Shown here: one piece after another, positions 31,211-40,302 of the stretch
How positions within the stretch are numbered: position 1 is the first letter of the stretch
Layout of the letters: each line of letters begins with the position of its first letter
Source of the DNA: Desulfobacteraceae bacterium
GTDB lineage: Bacteria; Desulfobacterota; Desulfobacteria; Desulfobacterales; Desulfosalsimonadaceae
Direction of reading: 5' to 3'
Assembly: GCA_003597945.1 (NCBI GenBank)
Contig: QZJS01000098.1
Coordinates: 1 to 60,397 of the forward strand
DNA: 60,397 bases
Translations under genes and position numbers: made by a program
Notes under the pieces: model-generated
What the model saw: the letters and a program-made list of their open reading frames with translations, nothing else
The model's database searches: none
Told to the model about the DNA's origin: nothing

Positions 31211-33145
31211 ATGGTAAACCATTTGAACACGCCAATCTATTTTTATCTTACCGGAATTTCTTTTGTTACAATTTTGGTCATCGTTCTGTGTTTATCTGTT
31301 TACTATTACATCAAGGCAAAAGATATTGCACCCTTCCTTCTGCGCCTTGAAGATTTGCAGAGAAAGATTGCCGAAGCACAAACTACACTTGAGGAGACCA
31401 AAAGGGAGTTACGTGACAAGCAGAACGAAATTGCCAAGGCGGACAGACTGATCGCTGAAGGGAAAATCGCTGAGCAATGGCTGGCCAATAACAGTTCACA
31501 GATTGCGGTTTTACGGATCGAAATTGACAAGCAGAAAGCAAGATTACAAGAGGCCACTGAAAATTATCAAAAACGGCAGGAAGAGTTAAACGAACTGACC
31601 CAACGGGTATCTGACAAGCATGTTGAAATTAATGCCGCGACGGAAATAAAAAACACTTTGGACATCGAAGTTTCTAAATTAACAGCGGATTTAAATTCTA
31701 TTAAGGATTTAATCGCGCAAAAAACAAAACAGGAAAACGAATTAACGGACAGTATCACAAAACTTCAAAGTGCCAAAAACCAATGGGAGGCGAAAGTCCG
31801 GGATTTGATAAATCAAGCCAAGTTGCTTGAAAAACAGTTGGAAGAAAACACATCTAATCTTGATCAAATTAAAGATGAACTCGGTAAGACAAAGAAAATA
31901 TTGGCAACAACAGAAGGTCAAGCGCTGGCTGCTGAAAAAACGCTCGCGCAATTGGCTAAAACTCAGGAAATAGACAAAGACCGCTGGAAGGATTTGGATA
32001 GAAAATTTATTCAGAAATCGCAACCTTTAAACGCATCAAATTTGGTTGAAAACGACTGGCTGGAGGAGTTCATGGGCTCGTTGCGTCAACACGGGTTTAT
32101 TTTTAATGAGCGGGCTATTCTATCTTTCCATACAGGCTTGAAATGTGCCAAAATTTCCCCCCTGGTTGTCTTGGCAGGGATTTCCGGTACAGGAAAAAGT
32201 CTGTTGCCTGAACTCTATGCCGCCGCTTTGGGCATGCACTTCTTGCCTGTTGCGGTACAGCCGCGGTGGGACAGTCCCCAAGACTTGTTTGGTTTTTATA
32301 ATTACATGGAAGGACGGTATAAGGCGACGGAATTATCCCGCCTATTGTGGCAGTTTGACAAATACAACAATCAAAATGCGAAGCAACTCTATCAGAAGCG
32401 GATGCCCATGAACCTTGTTCTGCTGGATGAAATGAATCTGGCTCGGGTGGAATATTATTTTTCCGATCTGCTAAGCAAACTTGAGATACGCCATGGGCTG
32501 GATCCAGAGAATGATATGAGCAGAATAAAAGCGGAAATCGAGATCGAGTGCAACGCCTCAGCTCAAGATAAGCAGACTCGGCGTTTGTTTGTTGCCCTGA
32601 ATACGCTCTTTATTGGCACGATGAACGAGGATGAAAGCACTCAGACCCTTTCCGACAAAGTAATTGACCGCTCCAATGTCATTCGGTTCGGTCGTCCAAA
32701 GCGACTCGCGGTTACTCCTAGCAAAGAAAGGTTCTTTGAAAAATGGACGCATATAGAAGGCATTACTTTTCAAAATTGGACAGACTGGTGCAAGCCGAAC
32801 CAAGACCTAAGGATTCGAGAAGAACTAAATAAAACATTGTGGGAAATAAATGGGATTTTGGCGGGAGTCCATCGGCCATTCGGCCATCGCGTCAATCAAG
32901 CTATAATACAATATGTTGCCTGCTATCCCGGCGATTATAATAAAGCGCTTGCCGACCAAATCGAGATGAAAATTCTGCCCAAGCTTAACGGGTTAGATAG
33001 CCAAGTAAACGGTTTTGACATTGCAATGACGGCAATCGAAGGTATTATTGGTGGGTTGGATGATAGTGAATTGCATGAGGCATTCAAGGAGTCAAGGGAG
33101 AAAGCCGCTGATTCTTTTTTCAAATGGCGCGGTGTGATGCGATAG
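31211..33145 (+). CDS. TM + coiled-coil + McrB-like AAA GTPase
   Basis: N-terminal TM; coiled coil; LAGISGTGKSLLPELYAAALG, VQPRWDSPQDLFGFYNYMEGRYK, NLVLLDEMNLARVEYYFSDLLSKLE, and McrB-type IGTMNEDES. Confidence 0.9.
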   Translation: MVNHLNTPIYFYLTGISFVTILVIVLCLSVYYYIKAKDIAPFLLRLEDLQRKIAEAQTTLEETKRELRDKQNEIAKADRLIAEGKIAEQWLANNSSQIAVLRIEIDKQKARLQEATENYQKRQEELNELTQRVSDKHVEINAATEIKNTLDIEVSKLTADLNSIKDLIAQKTKQENELTDSITKLQSAKNQWEAKVRDLINQAKLLEKQLEENTSNLDQIKDELGKTKKILATTEGQALAAEKTLAQLAKTQEIDKDRWKDLDRKFIQKSQPLNASNLVENDWLEEFMGSLRQHGFIFNERAILSFHTGLKCAKISPLVVLAGISGTGKSLLPELYAAALGMHFLPVAVQPRWDSPQDLFGFYNYMEGRYKATELSRLLWQFDKYNNQNAKQLYQKRMPMNLVLLDEMNLARVEYYFSDLLSKLEIRHGLDPENDMSRIKAEIEIECNASAQDKQTRRLFVALNTLFIGTMNEDESTQTLSDKVIDRSNVIRFGRPKRLAVTPSKERFFEKWTHIEGITFQNWTDWCKPNQDLRIREELNKTLWEINGILAGVHRPFGHRVNQAIIQYVACYPGDYNKALADQIEMKILPKLNGLDSQVNGFDIAMTAIEGIIGGLDDSELHEAFKESREKAADSFFKWRGVMR

Positions 33146-36100
33146 CCATGGACGAACGGAGCGTGATAGAGTTACGGGCATACCTGCGCAAGGTTGATCC
33201 CGAGCCTGATGCTGCGATTGACTCTTTTCGGGAACAGGTAGATATTATATTCAAACTGCGCATTGAGGCCGAAAAAAACTTTAAGAACAATCCCCATATT
33301 GCTAAAAGCAAACGAAAAGCACTGCCGCTTGGATGGCCTGCTATTACTCAAATACTTAATCCTAGTACAATGGCGCCGCCGGAAAAACTCATAACACAGA
33401 TTTCACGGGAATGTTTTAACGAGACAGACGAAATCATTCGCAATATGCGAAAGATTCTGACACGCGAACGGGAAAAGGTTTCGTTGGGATTGGTTCAGCA
33501 GGTTGATCCCCATTGTCTGCGTTGGTTGTCCAAGCAGCCTGGTTATAATGCGATGGAAAAGGCTGGTGCAAAGCAGCGGATTCTTGCAATAGTCAGGCGT
33601 GAGAATTTTAACACCATAGAAAATCGAATTTTTAAAGATTACCTGAAACGAACCAAACAAGAGGCAAGATTCTATTTGCGCGTTAATGGTAAAAAATTTC
33701 CAAACCATGAAGCAATCAAACGGGTAGCGAGACTTGAACGTCTCTGTGAAGAAGGGTTTCGCGATCCAATAATGGAAGGAATCACTGCGATTCAGGAACT
33801 TCCGATTCCAAATTATGTTTTGCGCCAAGAACGGAGATATTCGAAAATTTGGAAGGCCTATTGCGATCTTATCCGCCAGTCCGACATCGCGGAAAAGTTA
33901 TGGTTACGGCGCACAGAATTAGCGGTAACTCTGGAAAAACTTCGCTTAGAAGCCAAGGTACATGCTGATCCGCGCGCAAAATACCACAGTCCTATCTGGT
34001 TTAATTACTTGGACGGAAAGCACAATTTGCTGGAAAAGCCTTTTTATAAAAATGAGTTAATGAGTGCGGCCCACCAGAAATTCTTATCTTTCAAAAGAAA
34101 CCAAAATAAAGAGCCCGTCTTTCACCAGGATAATGTCATCATTGACTTGACCGGCAAGGAACCTTCTCGCGATTTGTTGATTTACGGCTGCCATGAAAAT
34201 GCCAAACCTTATCTTCAGGATTATAAAAAACCCTCCATCGAGAATATCAAGGCCGGCGAGCATTTTTTTCTGAACGACCTCTTGCACAAACATGACAAAA
34301 AAAACAGTCTTCTGCATTCGAGACTTCGTGATTACTTTGAACAGCTTTTCGCCCACATCGGCGGAAAAAATTGGCTTATACTTGTACCGGACGATTGGGA
34401 TGCGCTCTGGCAAGAAACGATTATAAAATCTATACCGCTTCCACGAAATAAGGTCTTCCTTTTATGGCGAAGCGTCGCAGCGGTCATCGGGATCATCAGC
34501 CATTTAGAAGATCCCCGTGAGAACGACACTGTCGTCATTGTTGATATTCAACAAGGCGGGATTGTCAGCATGAGTAAGCTGACGCTTGCGCTATGTGAAA
34601 ATGGGAATAGCCTGATTCCTCAAAGAAAGTCCTTTATCCGCCATCCCCAAAGCTATGCAAAGATAGTACTTTCTGTTAACGGTCCCATTCCAAAGCGAGA
34701 TGCTTTTCTGTATGGGAAAAAGTCGGATTATATATTGTCCCCGGCTGACATAACTGTAATAAATGCCTTTGCGCACAGGGCGAAGCATGTTGTCATTGTA
34801 AACAACAGTGGAATCAAAATCCCGATTTCGAAATGGCATATCACGGCAGGGGAACTGCTTGAAAGAGGCGCAAAACAGTTTATTACCCAAAGGGACAGGG
34901 GCCAGATTGCCTATTATGATGAACTGGAGGCGCTGTCACTTGTTGTCCAAACTGAGGATGAACGGATTCTTGCTAAGCCGCTGGTCGAAGCCGATGAAAA
35001 GTCGCCGGGAGGAAAAGAGATTGTCACGAAAACCATCAAGCGGGCGGCTGTCCTCAAGCGCGAGTCAGATTACGTAGATCTTGTTTTGTGCATGGGAGAG
35101 GCAACGCCCGACACATCGCTAAAAATCAAACGCCATGAATTTAATAAAAGCCTTATTGAAGACCATGCGATTGATTTGTCCGCAAGAATGACGCCTGGAC
35201 AGGGAATGGCAGTGGTAACGGTCACGTCCGACTTCTTGCGAAAACCGATTGAGCTGGATTTCCTCCATGGCATGACGGACAAAGACCCGAAGGGCCGAGC
35301 GCTAACGATGTCATCCCTCGAAAATGAGATGGAACGCAGTTTCCCTCCTGATTCACCGGATGTCATAGCCGATGATTTATTGTGGGCAGGTGTAAGGGAT
35401 CAAGTGGATGCTTACATGAAGGATCTGATATCGCCGGATGGGAGTTGGTTTGCAAAAGCACAAAGAATCTACCTCGACGGAGCGCCTCTGCCCAATCGGA
35501 TAAGTCCATTGGAACGACTGCGCAGGAAAAATGTATTCGGCAATGCTCCCGCACACCGTTTTCCATCGTTAGTTCAAGGAATTTTTGGTTTACTTGGGCA
35601 ACAGTTTAACTTTGAAGCCCTCTTCCAAAAGTTGGCCAGCGGGTATAATGGGCCTGATCATGCAGCCGTCATCCGGCTTATTGCCTGGACTTATGCATCA
35701 AATGAACCGGCTTTTGATCACATTCGGCGGCAGACGGTGAAACATGTTTTTGAATATGCGCAGGGTGCTACCTCGATAGCACCACTTCATCAGGAGATGA
35801 CGATTTGCGCGAATCTATGCGTCTCGCGAAATGAATGGCGTACATGCCTGAAAGCAATTGAGTATAGAGTAAAAGATTACAATAATAATGTTAGTCGAGA
35901 TTTTTATTTGCTTTATAATTTGCTGCAGTTCCATCCGTCGATTCTCAAAGACACCGGTTATTTTCAAAATGACGGCTGTTGGAAGATCGTGAAGCATATC
36001 CCACACTGGTATCACACTCATCGCCAAGGCACTGTCGCTATCGGATATATTCTGAAAAGCATTTTGTATTTTCTCAGATGCCGTCGATTTGACGGAAAGA

Positions 36101-36252
36101 AATTCCTCACCAGAGAATACGACCCCGAGCACTATGCAATTATCGCTGAATGCCTTAACTATTCGGTGCATCGGTCCCATGAGAAATTGCGACGGCTGGT
36201 CATCGAATATCTGAACAATAAAGGCACCATTGACGGATTACCCGTGGACTAA
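33124..36252 (+). CDS. DUF2357/McrC-N-like protein with apparent Hsp70-like (ASKHA) region
   Basis: McrC/DUF2357-like signature NFNTIENRIFKDYLKRT; later WLILVPDDWDALWQETIIKSI...VVIVDIQQGGIVSMSKLTL and GAKQFITQRDRGQIAYYDELEALSLVV, Hsp70-like; overlaps previous gene. Confidence 0.65.
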   Translation: MARCDAIAMDERSVIELRAYLRKVDPEPDAAIDSFREQVDIIFKLRIEAEKNFKNNPHIAKSKRKALPLGWPAITQILNPSTMAPPEKLITQISRECFNETDEIIRNMRKILTREREKVSLGLVQQVDPHCLRWLSKQPGYNAMEKAGAKQRILAIVRRENFNTIENRIFKDYLKRTKQEARFYLRVNGKKFPNHEAIKRVARLERLCEEGFRDPIMEGITAIQELPIPNYVLRQERRYSKIWKAYCDLIRQSDIAEKLWLRRTELAVTLEKLRLEAKVHADPRAKYHSPIWFNYLDGKHNLLEKPFYKNELMSAAHQKFLSFKRNQNKEPVFHQDNVIIDLTGKEPSRDLLIYGCHENAKPYLQDYKKPSIENIKAGEHFFLNDLLHKHDKKNSLLHSRLRDYFEQLFAHIGGKNWLILVPDDWDALWQETIIKSIPLPRNKVFLLWRSVAAVIGIISHLEDPRENDTVVIVDIQQGGIVSMSKLTLALCENGNSLIPQRKSFIRHPQSYAKIVLSVNGPIPKRDAFLYGKKSDYILSPADITVINAFAHRAKHVVIVNNSGIKIPISKWHITAGELLERGAKQFITQRDRGQIAYYDELEALSLVVQTEDERILAKPLVEADEKSPGGKEIVTKTIKRAAVLKRESDYVDLVLCMGEATPDTSLKIKRHEFNKSLIEDHAIDLSARMTPGQGMAVVTVTSDFLRKPIELDFLHGMTDKDPKGRALTMSSLENEMERSFPPDSPDVIADDLLWAGVRDQVDAYMKDLISPDGSWFAKAQRIYLDGAPLPNRISPLERLRRKNVFGNAPAHRFPSLVQGIFGLLGQQFNFEALFQKLASGYNGPDHAAVIRLIAWTYASNEPAFDHIRRQTVKHVFEYAQGATSIAPLHQEMTICANLCVSRNEWRTCLKAIEYRVKDYNNNVSRDFYLLYNLLQFHPSILKDTGYFQNDGCWKIVKHIPHWYHTHRQGTVAIGYILKSILYFLRCRRFDGKKFLTREYDPEHYAIIAECLNYSVHRSHEKLRRLVIEYLNNKGTIDGLPVD

Positions 36253-36254
36253 TT

Positions 36255-39200
36255 ATGAAACTTGAAGAATTCCTTGGCATCTGGCAGCTCACGGCAAAGA
36301 AACGGAGTGTTTCCATTGGCTATACCGCGTTATGCCGAGAGATTGAAAAGCTTGATCCGGGGGAAATTGGCTATAAGGTGATTAGGCGTTTGGAGGACGA
36401 GGGTTTCATTTCAACCTTGCCCAACGGCCACCGTATTCTGACTGATTTAGGTCTTTCCAAAAGAATTCCTTTACCCGTCCGCCCAGTTGTAATTGAAAAA
36501 AGCAATGAACAGAACTGGGCAAGGTTCAGAAGGCTCTGTGTATATTATGCGGATTGCGTTACCCAGTCGGAAAAAACGCAAGAATATCTTTTTCAGAAGG
36601 ATTTGAACACCAAATATCTACTACCCCGATTGCCGATTGACTGGTTAAGCAATGACGATTCAATGCGACTTGCTTTCAGCAATTTGGAACGTCCGGCGGT
36701 TAATCGCATTAAAAGCCGCAGTGATGACGCCGAAGATATCTATATTGGATATCCGCTAAGCGCGTTTCACGATTCGCGCAATCAAATGGTATTTTCACCG
36801 ATCCTGCTCTTCCCGGCGGATGTGACTTTTGACACGACAAGCCTTGAAGTGACAATCCGGCGCGATGAAATCGACATTAACCGAACATGGCTGGAATACA
36901 ATGTTCCCCGTGACGACCAAAAGGACGTTCTTACAAGTATCTGTTTCTCTGCGGGAGATAAAACCGGGCTTTTGGATGCGGAGGTCGCTGTCCGGTATCT
37001 GGCCAATCGATTTAATGCCGATTTGGTCCCGAATCATCTTGATTACAATGTGACTCACCGCCCCAGAGGCATTGTCAACTCCGCCACATTGTTTGTTGGC
37101 AATCCATTGAAATACAGCAAGACGTTGAAAAAGGAACTGCGTGAAATCAGCAATCAACCGCCACATGTATTGGATCAGACAGCACTATCATATGTGTTCC
37201 GAGATCCTCCACTGGAAAATCAATATGAAATGAACCCATATATCGTTCCACTTGATTTTCTGGAAATGCCGTCCAACTACGAACAGCACGAAGCACTTAA
37301 ACAGGCCCTGAACCTGCCGGTTTCCAAAGTGACCGGACCGCCAGGAACCGGCAAATCGCAGGTTGCGGTGAACCTTATCGCGAACTTGGCTTTTTATGGC
37401 CAATCAGCACTGTTCACCAGCAAGAACCACAAGGCAATTCATGCGATTATTCAAAGGGCGGAATCTATAATGCCGAAATTGCCCTTGATGCAATTCTGCA
37501 CAACGGAAGACGGCTCCGCAGGCGCGGTTTGGTCAAACTTGCCTATAGATTTTGTGATTGCGCAAAGCGAGGTTATCAAGCAACAAAAGGGTTTCACGGA
37601 TGATTTTCCTCTCATGCGAAAATTTGAAGACTCGTTGGAAAATTTGTGTGATTTTGAGATGTTGTTTGCCGAAATTAATGATGCTCGCTTGGCGTTGCAG
37701 AAAATTCAGGCAAAGTATGATCAAATTTTTCCGAATATTTCGGTGCCGCTGGATACTTTATCCGTGGATTATTGCCAGCAACTTGAGAAACTATCGAACC
37801 GGATCAGCCTGGATCAAGACACGCGAACTTGGATACAAAGGGTTTTTGATTTTCTGTTTCTGCGCCAATATCGAGCGCATAATGCGGAGGTGGAGTTAAG
37901 AAAAATATTGCCGGAAATTTCAGCAGCAGCAAAGAATCCGGAGACATTGCGTAAACGCGTATTACGGTTATGTGGAGATATCGCTGATTATTTGGCGATC
38001 AAGGATGAAGAGGCTTTGCTTTATGAAAAAACATTGACACTACCGGAGGATGACCTTAAACGACTGGCGGAAGAAATAGCTTTCCGGCGTAAGCATCTGG
38101 GTGATATATTTTTAGCTAAACGCGTTTTTGCGATAAAAGACGTCCCCGATAATATTCGACAACAACTCAAAGATGCCTCGCAACGAATCGCCCGCCAAAA
38201 TCTTCCGTTCTTAGCACAAGTACTTCCGGTTTCCAGTATTGAAGAGGCCCAAGATTCATTCAAGCAGTTTGCAAATTTTTTCCCTGCGTGGGCGACGACA
38301 TTGTTGTCGTTGTCAAAAGCATCACCATGCGTGGCCGGGCTGTTCGAAAGAGTGATTATCGATGAAGCCTCCCAGTGCGAAATCCCTCCAATCATTCCCG
38401 CCCTCTATCGCGCTAAAGGCATGACAGTTATCGGTGACCCTGCTCAATTTCCGCCAGTTATTACCATGCGGGAAGCCCGCCATGCCCACATCCGATTCTT
38501 TAAGCATAAATTAACCGATTTGTCGGACGAACGATTTGACTTCATGAAACATAATGCCTTTGATGTCGTTGCAACTCATCCTCTGATGCTTCGCGAACAT
38601 TTCCGCTGTCACGCGGACATCGCTGATTATTTCAACGAAGAATATTACACAGACAAATTAAAGGTAAGAACTCATCCGGGAAGCCTCAAGTTTCCACGCA
38701 ATATGGGATTTCGCAGGGCGCTGGAATGGCGAAACGTTCATGATTCAATGGAAGATGAGATCGCTGAGGTTAAAAAATTAATGCAAGACCTGCGGCAAAA
38801 TCAATATGATGGAAAGATTGGTGTTATCTCTCCATTCCGTAAAGTGGCGGATAGGCTAAAGCAAGAACTTTATAATTACCAGCCCCTGCTTGATGTGGAA
38901 AAAGATGTTAATACCGTGAACGGGTTTCAAGGAGGCGAAAGAGATTTAATCGTCTTTGTCCTGGGGATCACGAGTAAATTGACAAGAGGCGAGGATTGGT
39001 ATGCCGTGGCGGAGGAAAACAGGTACATCTATAATGTAGCCGTGAGCCGTGCGCGGGCCTGTTTAATTGTTATTGGTGACCGGGAAAAGGCCCGTCAATC
39101 AAAATCTTCGGCCTTGCGGAATTTGGCAAAAGATATTGAACAGCGCCCACGAAAAACTTTATCACAATCACCTGGTGAAGAGATGATGTACAAAGCTCTT

Positions 39201-39467
39201 TGCGAGGCGGGCTTCGATCCCAAACAGCAATATCCTTTAGTCGGACGGTATCTCGATTTAGCGCTTGTGGATGAAAAAATTGATATTGAGGTTGATGGAG
39301 AAGGTTTTCATCTCAACAAATTTGGCGAACGTAAGCATGATGATATTTACCGTGACCTGCAAGTAACTTCAGTCGGATGGCGTGTTTGCAGGTTTTGGTA
39401 TCGGGAAGTCCGCGATAATCTTTCTGATTGTATTGAAAAAGTACAACAGACAGTAAAAAATCACTGA
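36255..39467 (+). CDS. SF1 (UPF1-like) helicase with C-terminal Vsr/DUF559-like nuclease domain
   Basis: VTGPPGTGKSQVAVNLI, RVIIDEASQCEIPPIIPALYRAKGMTVIGDPAQFPPV, VNTVNGFQGGERDLIV, YNVAVSRARACLIVIGD; C-term SPGEEMMYKALCEAGF...GRYLDLALVDEKIDIEVDGEGFHL. Confidence 0.9.
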   Translation: MKLEEFLGIWQLTAKKRSVSIGYTALCREIEKLDPGEIGYKVIRRLEDEGFISTLPNGHRILTDLGLSKRIPLPVRPVVIEKSNEQNWARFRRLCVYYADCVTQSEKTQEYLFQKDLNTKYLLPRLPIDWLSNDDSMRLAFSNLERPAVNRIKSRSDDAEDIYIGYPLSAFHDSRNQMVFSPILLFPADVTFDTTSLEVTIRRDEIDINRTWLEYNVPRDDQKDVLTSICFSAGDKTGLLDAEVAVRYLANRFNADLVPNHLDYNVTHRPRGIVNSATLFVGNPLKYSKTLKKELREISNQPPHVLDQTALSYVFRDPPLENQYEMNPYIVPLDFLEMPSNYEQHEALKQALNLPVSKVTGPPGTGKSQVAVNLIANLAFYGQSALFTSKNHKAIHAIIQRAESIMPKLPLMQFCTTEDGSAGAVWSNLPIDFVIAQSEVIKQQKGFTDDFPLMRKFEDSLENLCDFEMLFAEINDARLALQKIQAKYDQIFPNISVPLDTLSVDYCQQLEKLSNRISLDQDTRTWIQRVFDFLFLRQYRAHNAEVELRKILPEISAAAKNPETLRKRVLRLCGDIADYLAIKDEEALLYEKTLTLPEDDLKRLAEEIAFRRKHLGDIFLAKRVFAIKDVPDNIRQQLKDASQRIARQNLPFLAQVLPVSSIEEAQDSFKQFANFFPAWATTLLSLSKASPCVAGLFERVIIDEASQCEIPPIIPALYRAKGMTVIGDPAQFPPVITMREARHAHIRFFKHKLTDLSDERFDFMKHNAFDVVATHPLMLREHFRCHADIADYFNEEYYTDKLKVRTHPGSLKFPRNMGFRRALEWRNVHDSMEDEIAEVKKLMQDLRQNQYDGKIGVISPFRKVADRLKQELYNYQPLLDVEKDVNTVNGFQGGERDLIVFVLGITSKLTRGEDWYAVAEENRYIYNVAVSRARACLIVIGDREKARQSKSSALRNLAKDIEQRPRKTLSQSPGEEMMYKALCEAGFDPKQQYPLVGRYLDLALVDEKIDIEVDGEGFHLNKFGERKHDDIYRDLQVTSVGWRVCRFWYREVRDNLSDCIEKVQQTVKNH

Positions 39468-39696
39468 GTTGCGCCAAAAATTCAGCTTCCTGCAAAACAT
39501 GATACGAATCATGGTAATTAATAAAGATTGTTGGGTTAAAAAATCAGGGAAGATTTCCGATTATTCCCCATCACCTAAGAAGCGGATACCTAAAAAACCA
39601 TGCTCGGAAGGATATGGTTTCTGAGCGCAAGATTGTATGTCTCAAGCGAAAAACATCTCGATAAAAAGATATGCCCGAAACAGAATCTCAATTCAT

Positions 39697-40302
39697 ATGA
39701 AGAAAATGACTGCCATTGATTATTACCGTACCCACTGGGCGCAGTACCACGACAAAACTATCAATATTGACCCGGCCGGTTTTCTCTCCGGGTTTGTCAG
39801 GCATCTTCGGCATGGCGATCACGTTCTCGACGTCGGGTGCGGTTCCGGTCGGGATCTGCTGTGGCTCAAACAGCGGGGATTTTCCGTTACCGGATTCGAC
39901 GCGTCGCCGGGATTGGCGGAACTGGCCCGCCGTCATGCCGGCTGTCTCGTGATCGAAGGTGATTTCGAAACCTTTGATTTCCAGGCTCTGAGCGTTGACG
40001 CCGTCCTGATGTCCGGTTCTTTGGTTCATCTGCCTCACGACCGCCTTGCCCCGGCGCTGTCAAATATAGTAAACGCTCTCCGGAAAACCCCGGAAGCAAG
40101 GGTTTATCTGTCTCTCAAGGAAGGCGAAGGTTTATCGCGCCATACCCATAACCGTATCTATTACCTCTGGCAGGATCAGGATATCCGGTCCATCTTTGCC
40201 GATCTCGGATTGACGGTTTTAGAGACTTCCCGTTCGGAATCCGCCAGGGGAACCGGCGAAATCTGGCTTGGCTATATACTGGCGCGGGATAAGAATCCAT
40301 GA
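39697..40302 (+). CDS. class I SAM-dependent methyltransferase (no DNA-MTase catalytic motif seen)
   Basis: HVLDVGCGSGRDLLWLKQRGFSVTGFDASPGLAELARRH; 4-nt ATGA overlap with next gene. Confidence 0.85.
   Translation: MKKMTAIDYYRTHWAQYHDKTINIDPAGFLSGFVRHLRHGDHVLDVGCGSGRDLLWLKQRGFSVTGFDASPGLAELARRHAGCLVIEGDFETFDFQALSVDAVLMSGSLVHLPHDRLAPALSNIVNALRKTPEARVYLSLKEGEGLSRHTHNRIYYLWQDQDIRSIFADLGLTVLETSRSESARGTGEIWLGYILARDKNP

Noticed and set aside
33124-36252. Calling this gene a canonical McrC nuclease
   Set aside because: Only the N-terminal NTxENRxxK-like signature is seen; no PD-(D/E)XK core was recognisable, and the rest looks Hsp70-like.
39697-40302. Calling the methyltransferase a restriction-modification DNA methylase
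   Set aside because: No DPPY/NPPY or C5 PC motif; fold signature is a generic small-molecule/protein/RNA class I methyltransferase.
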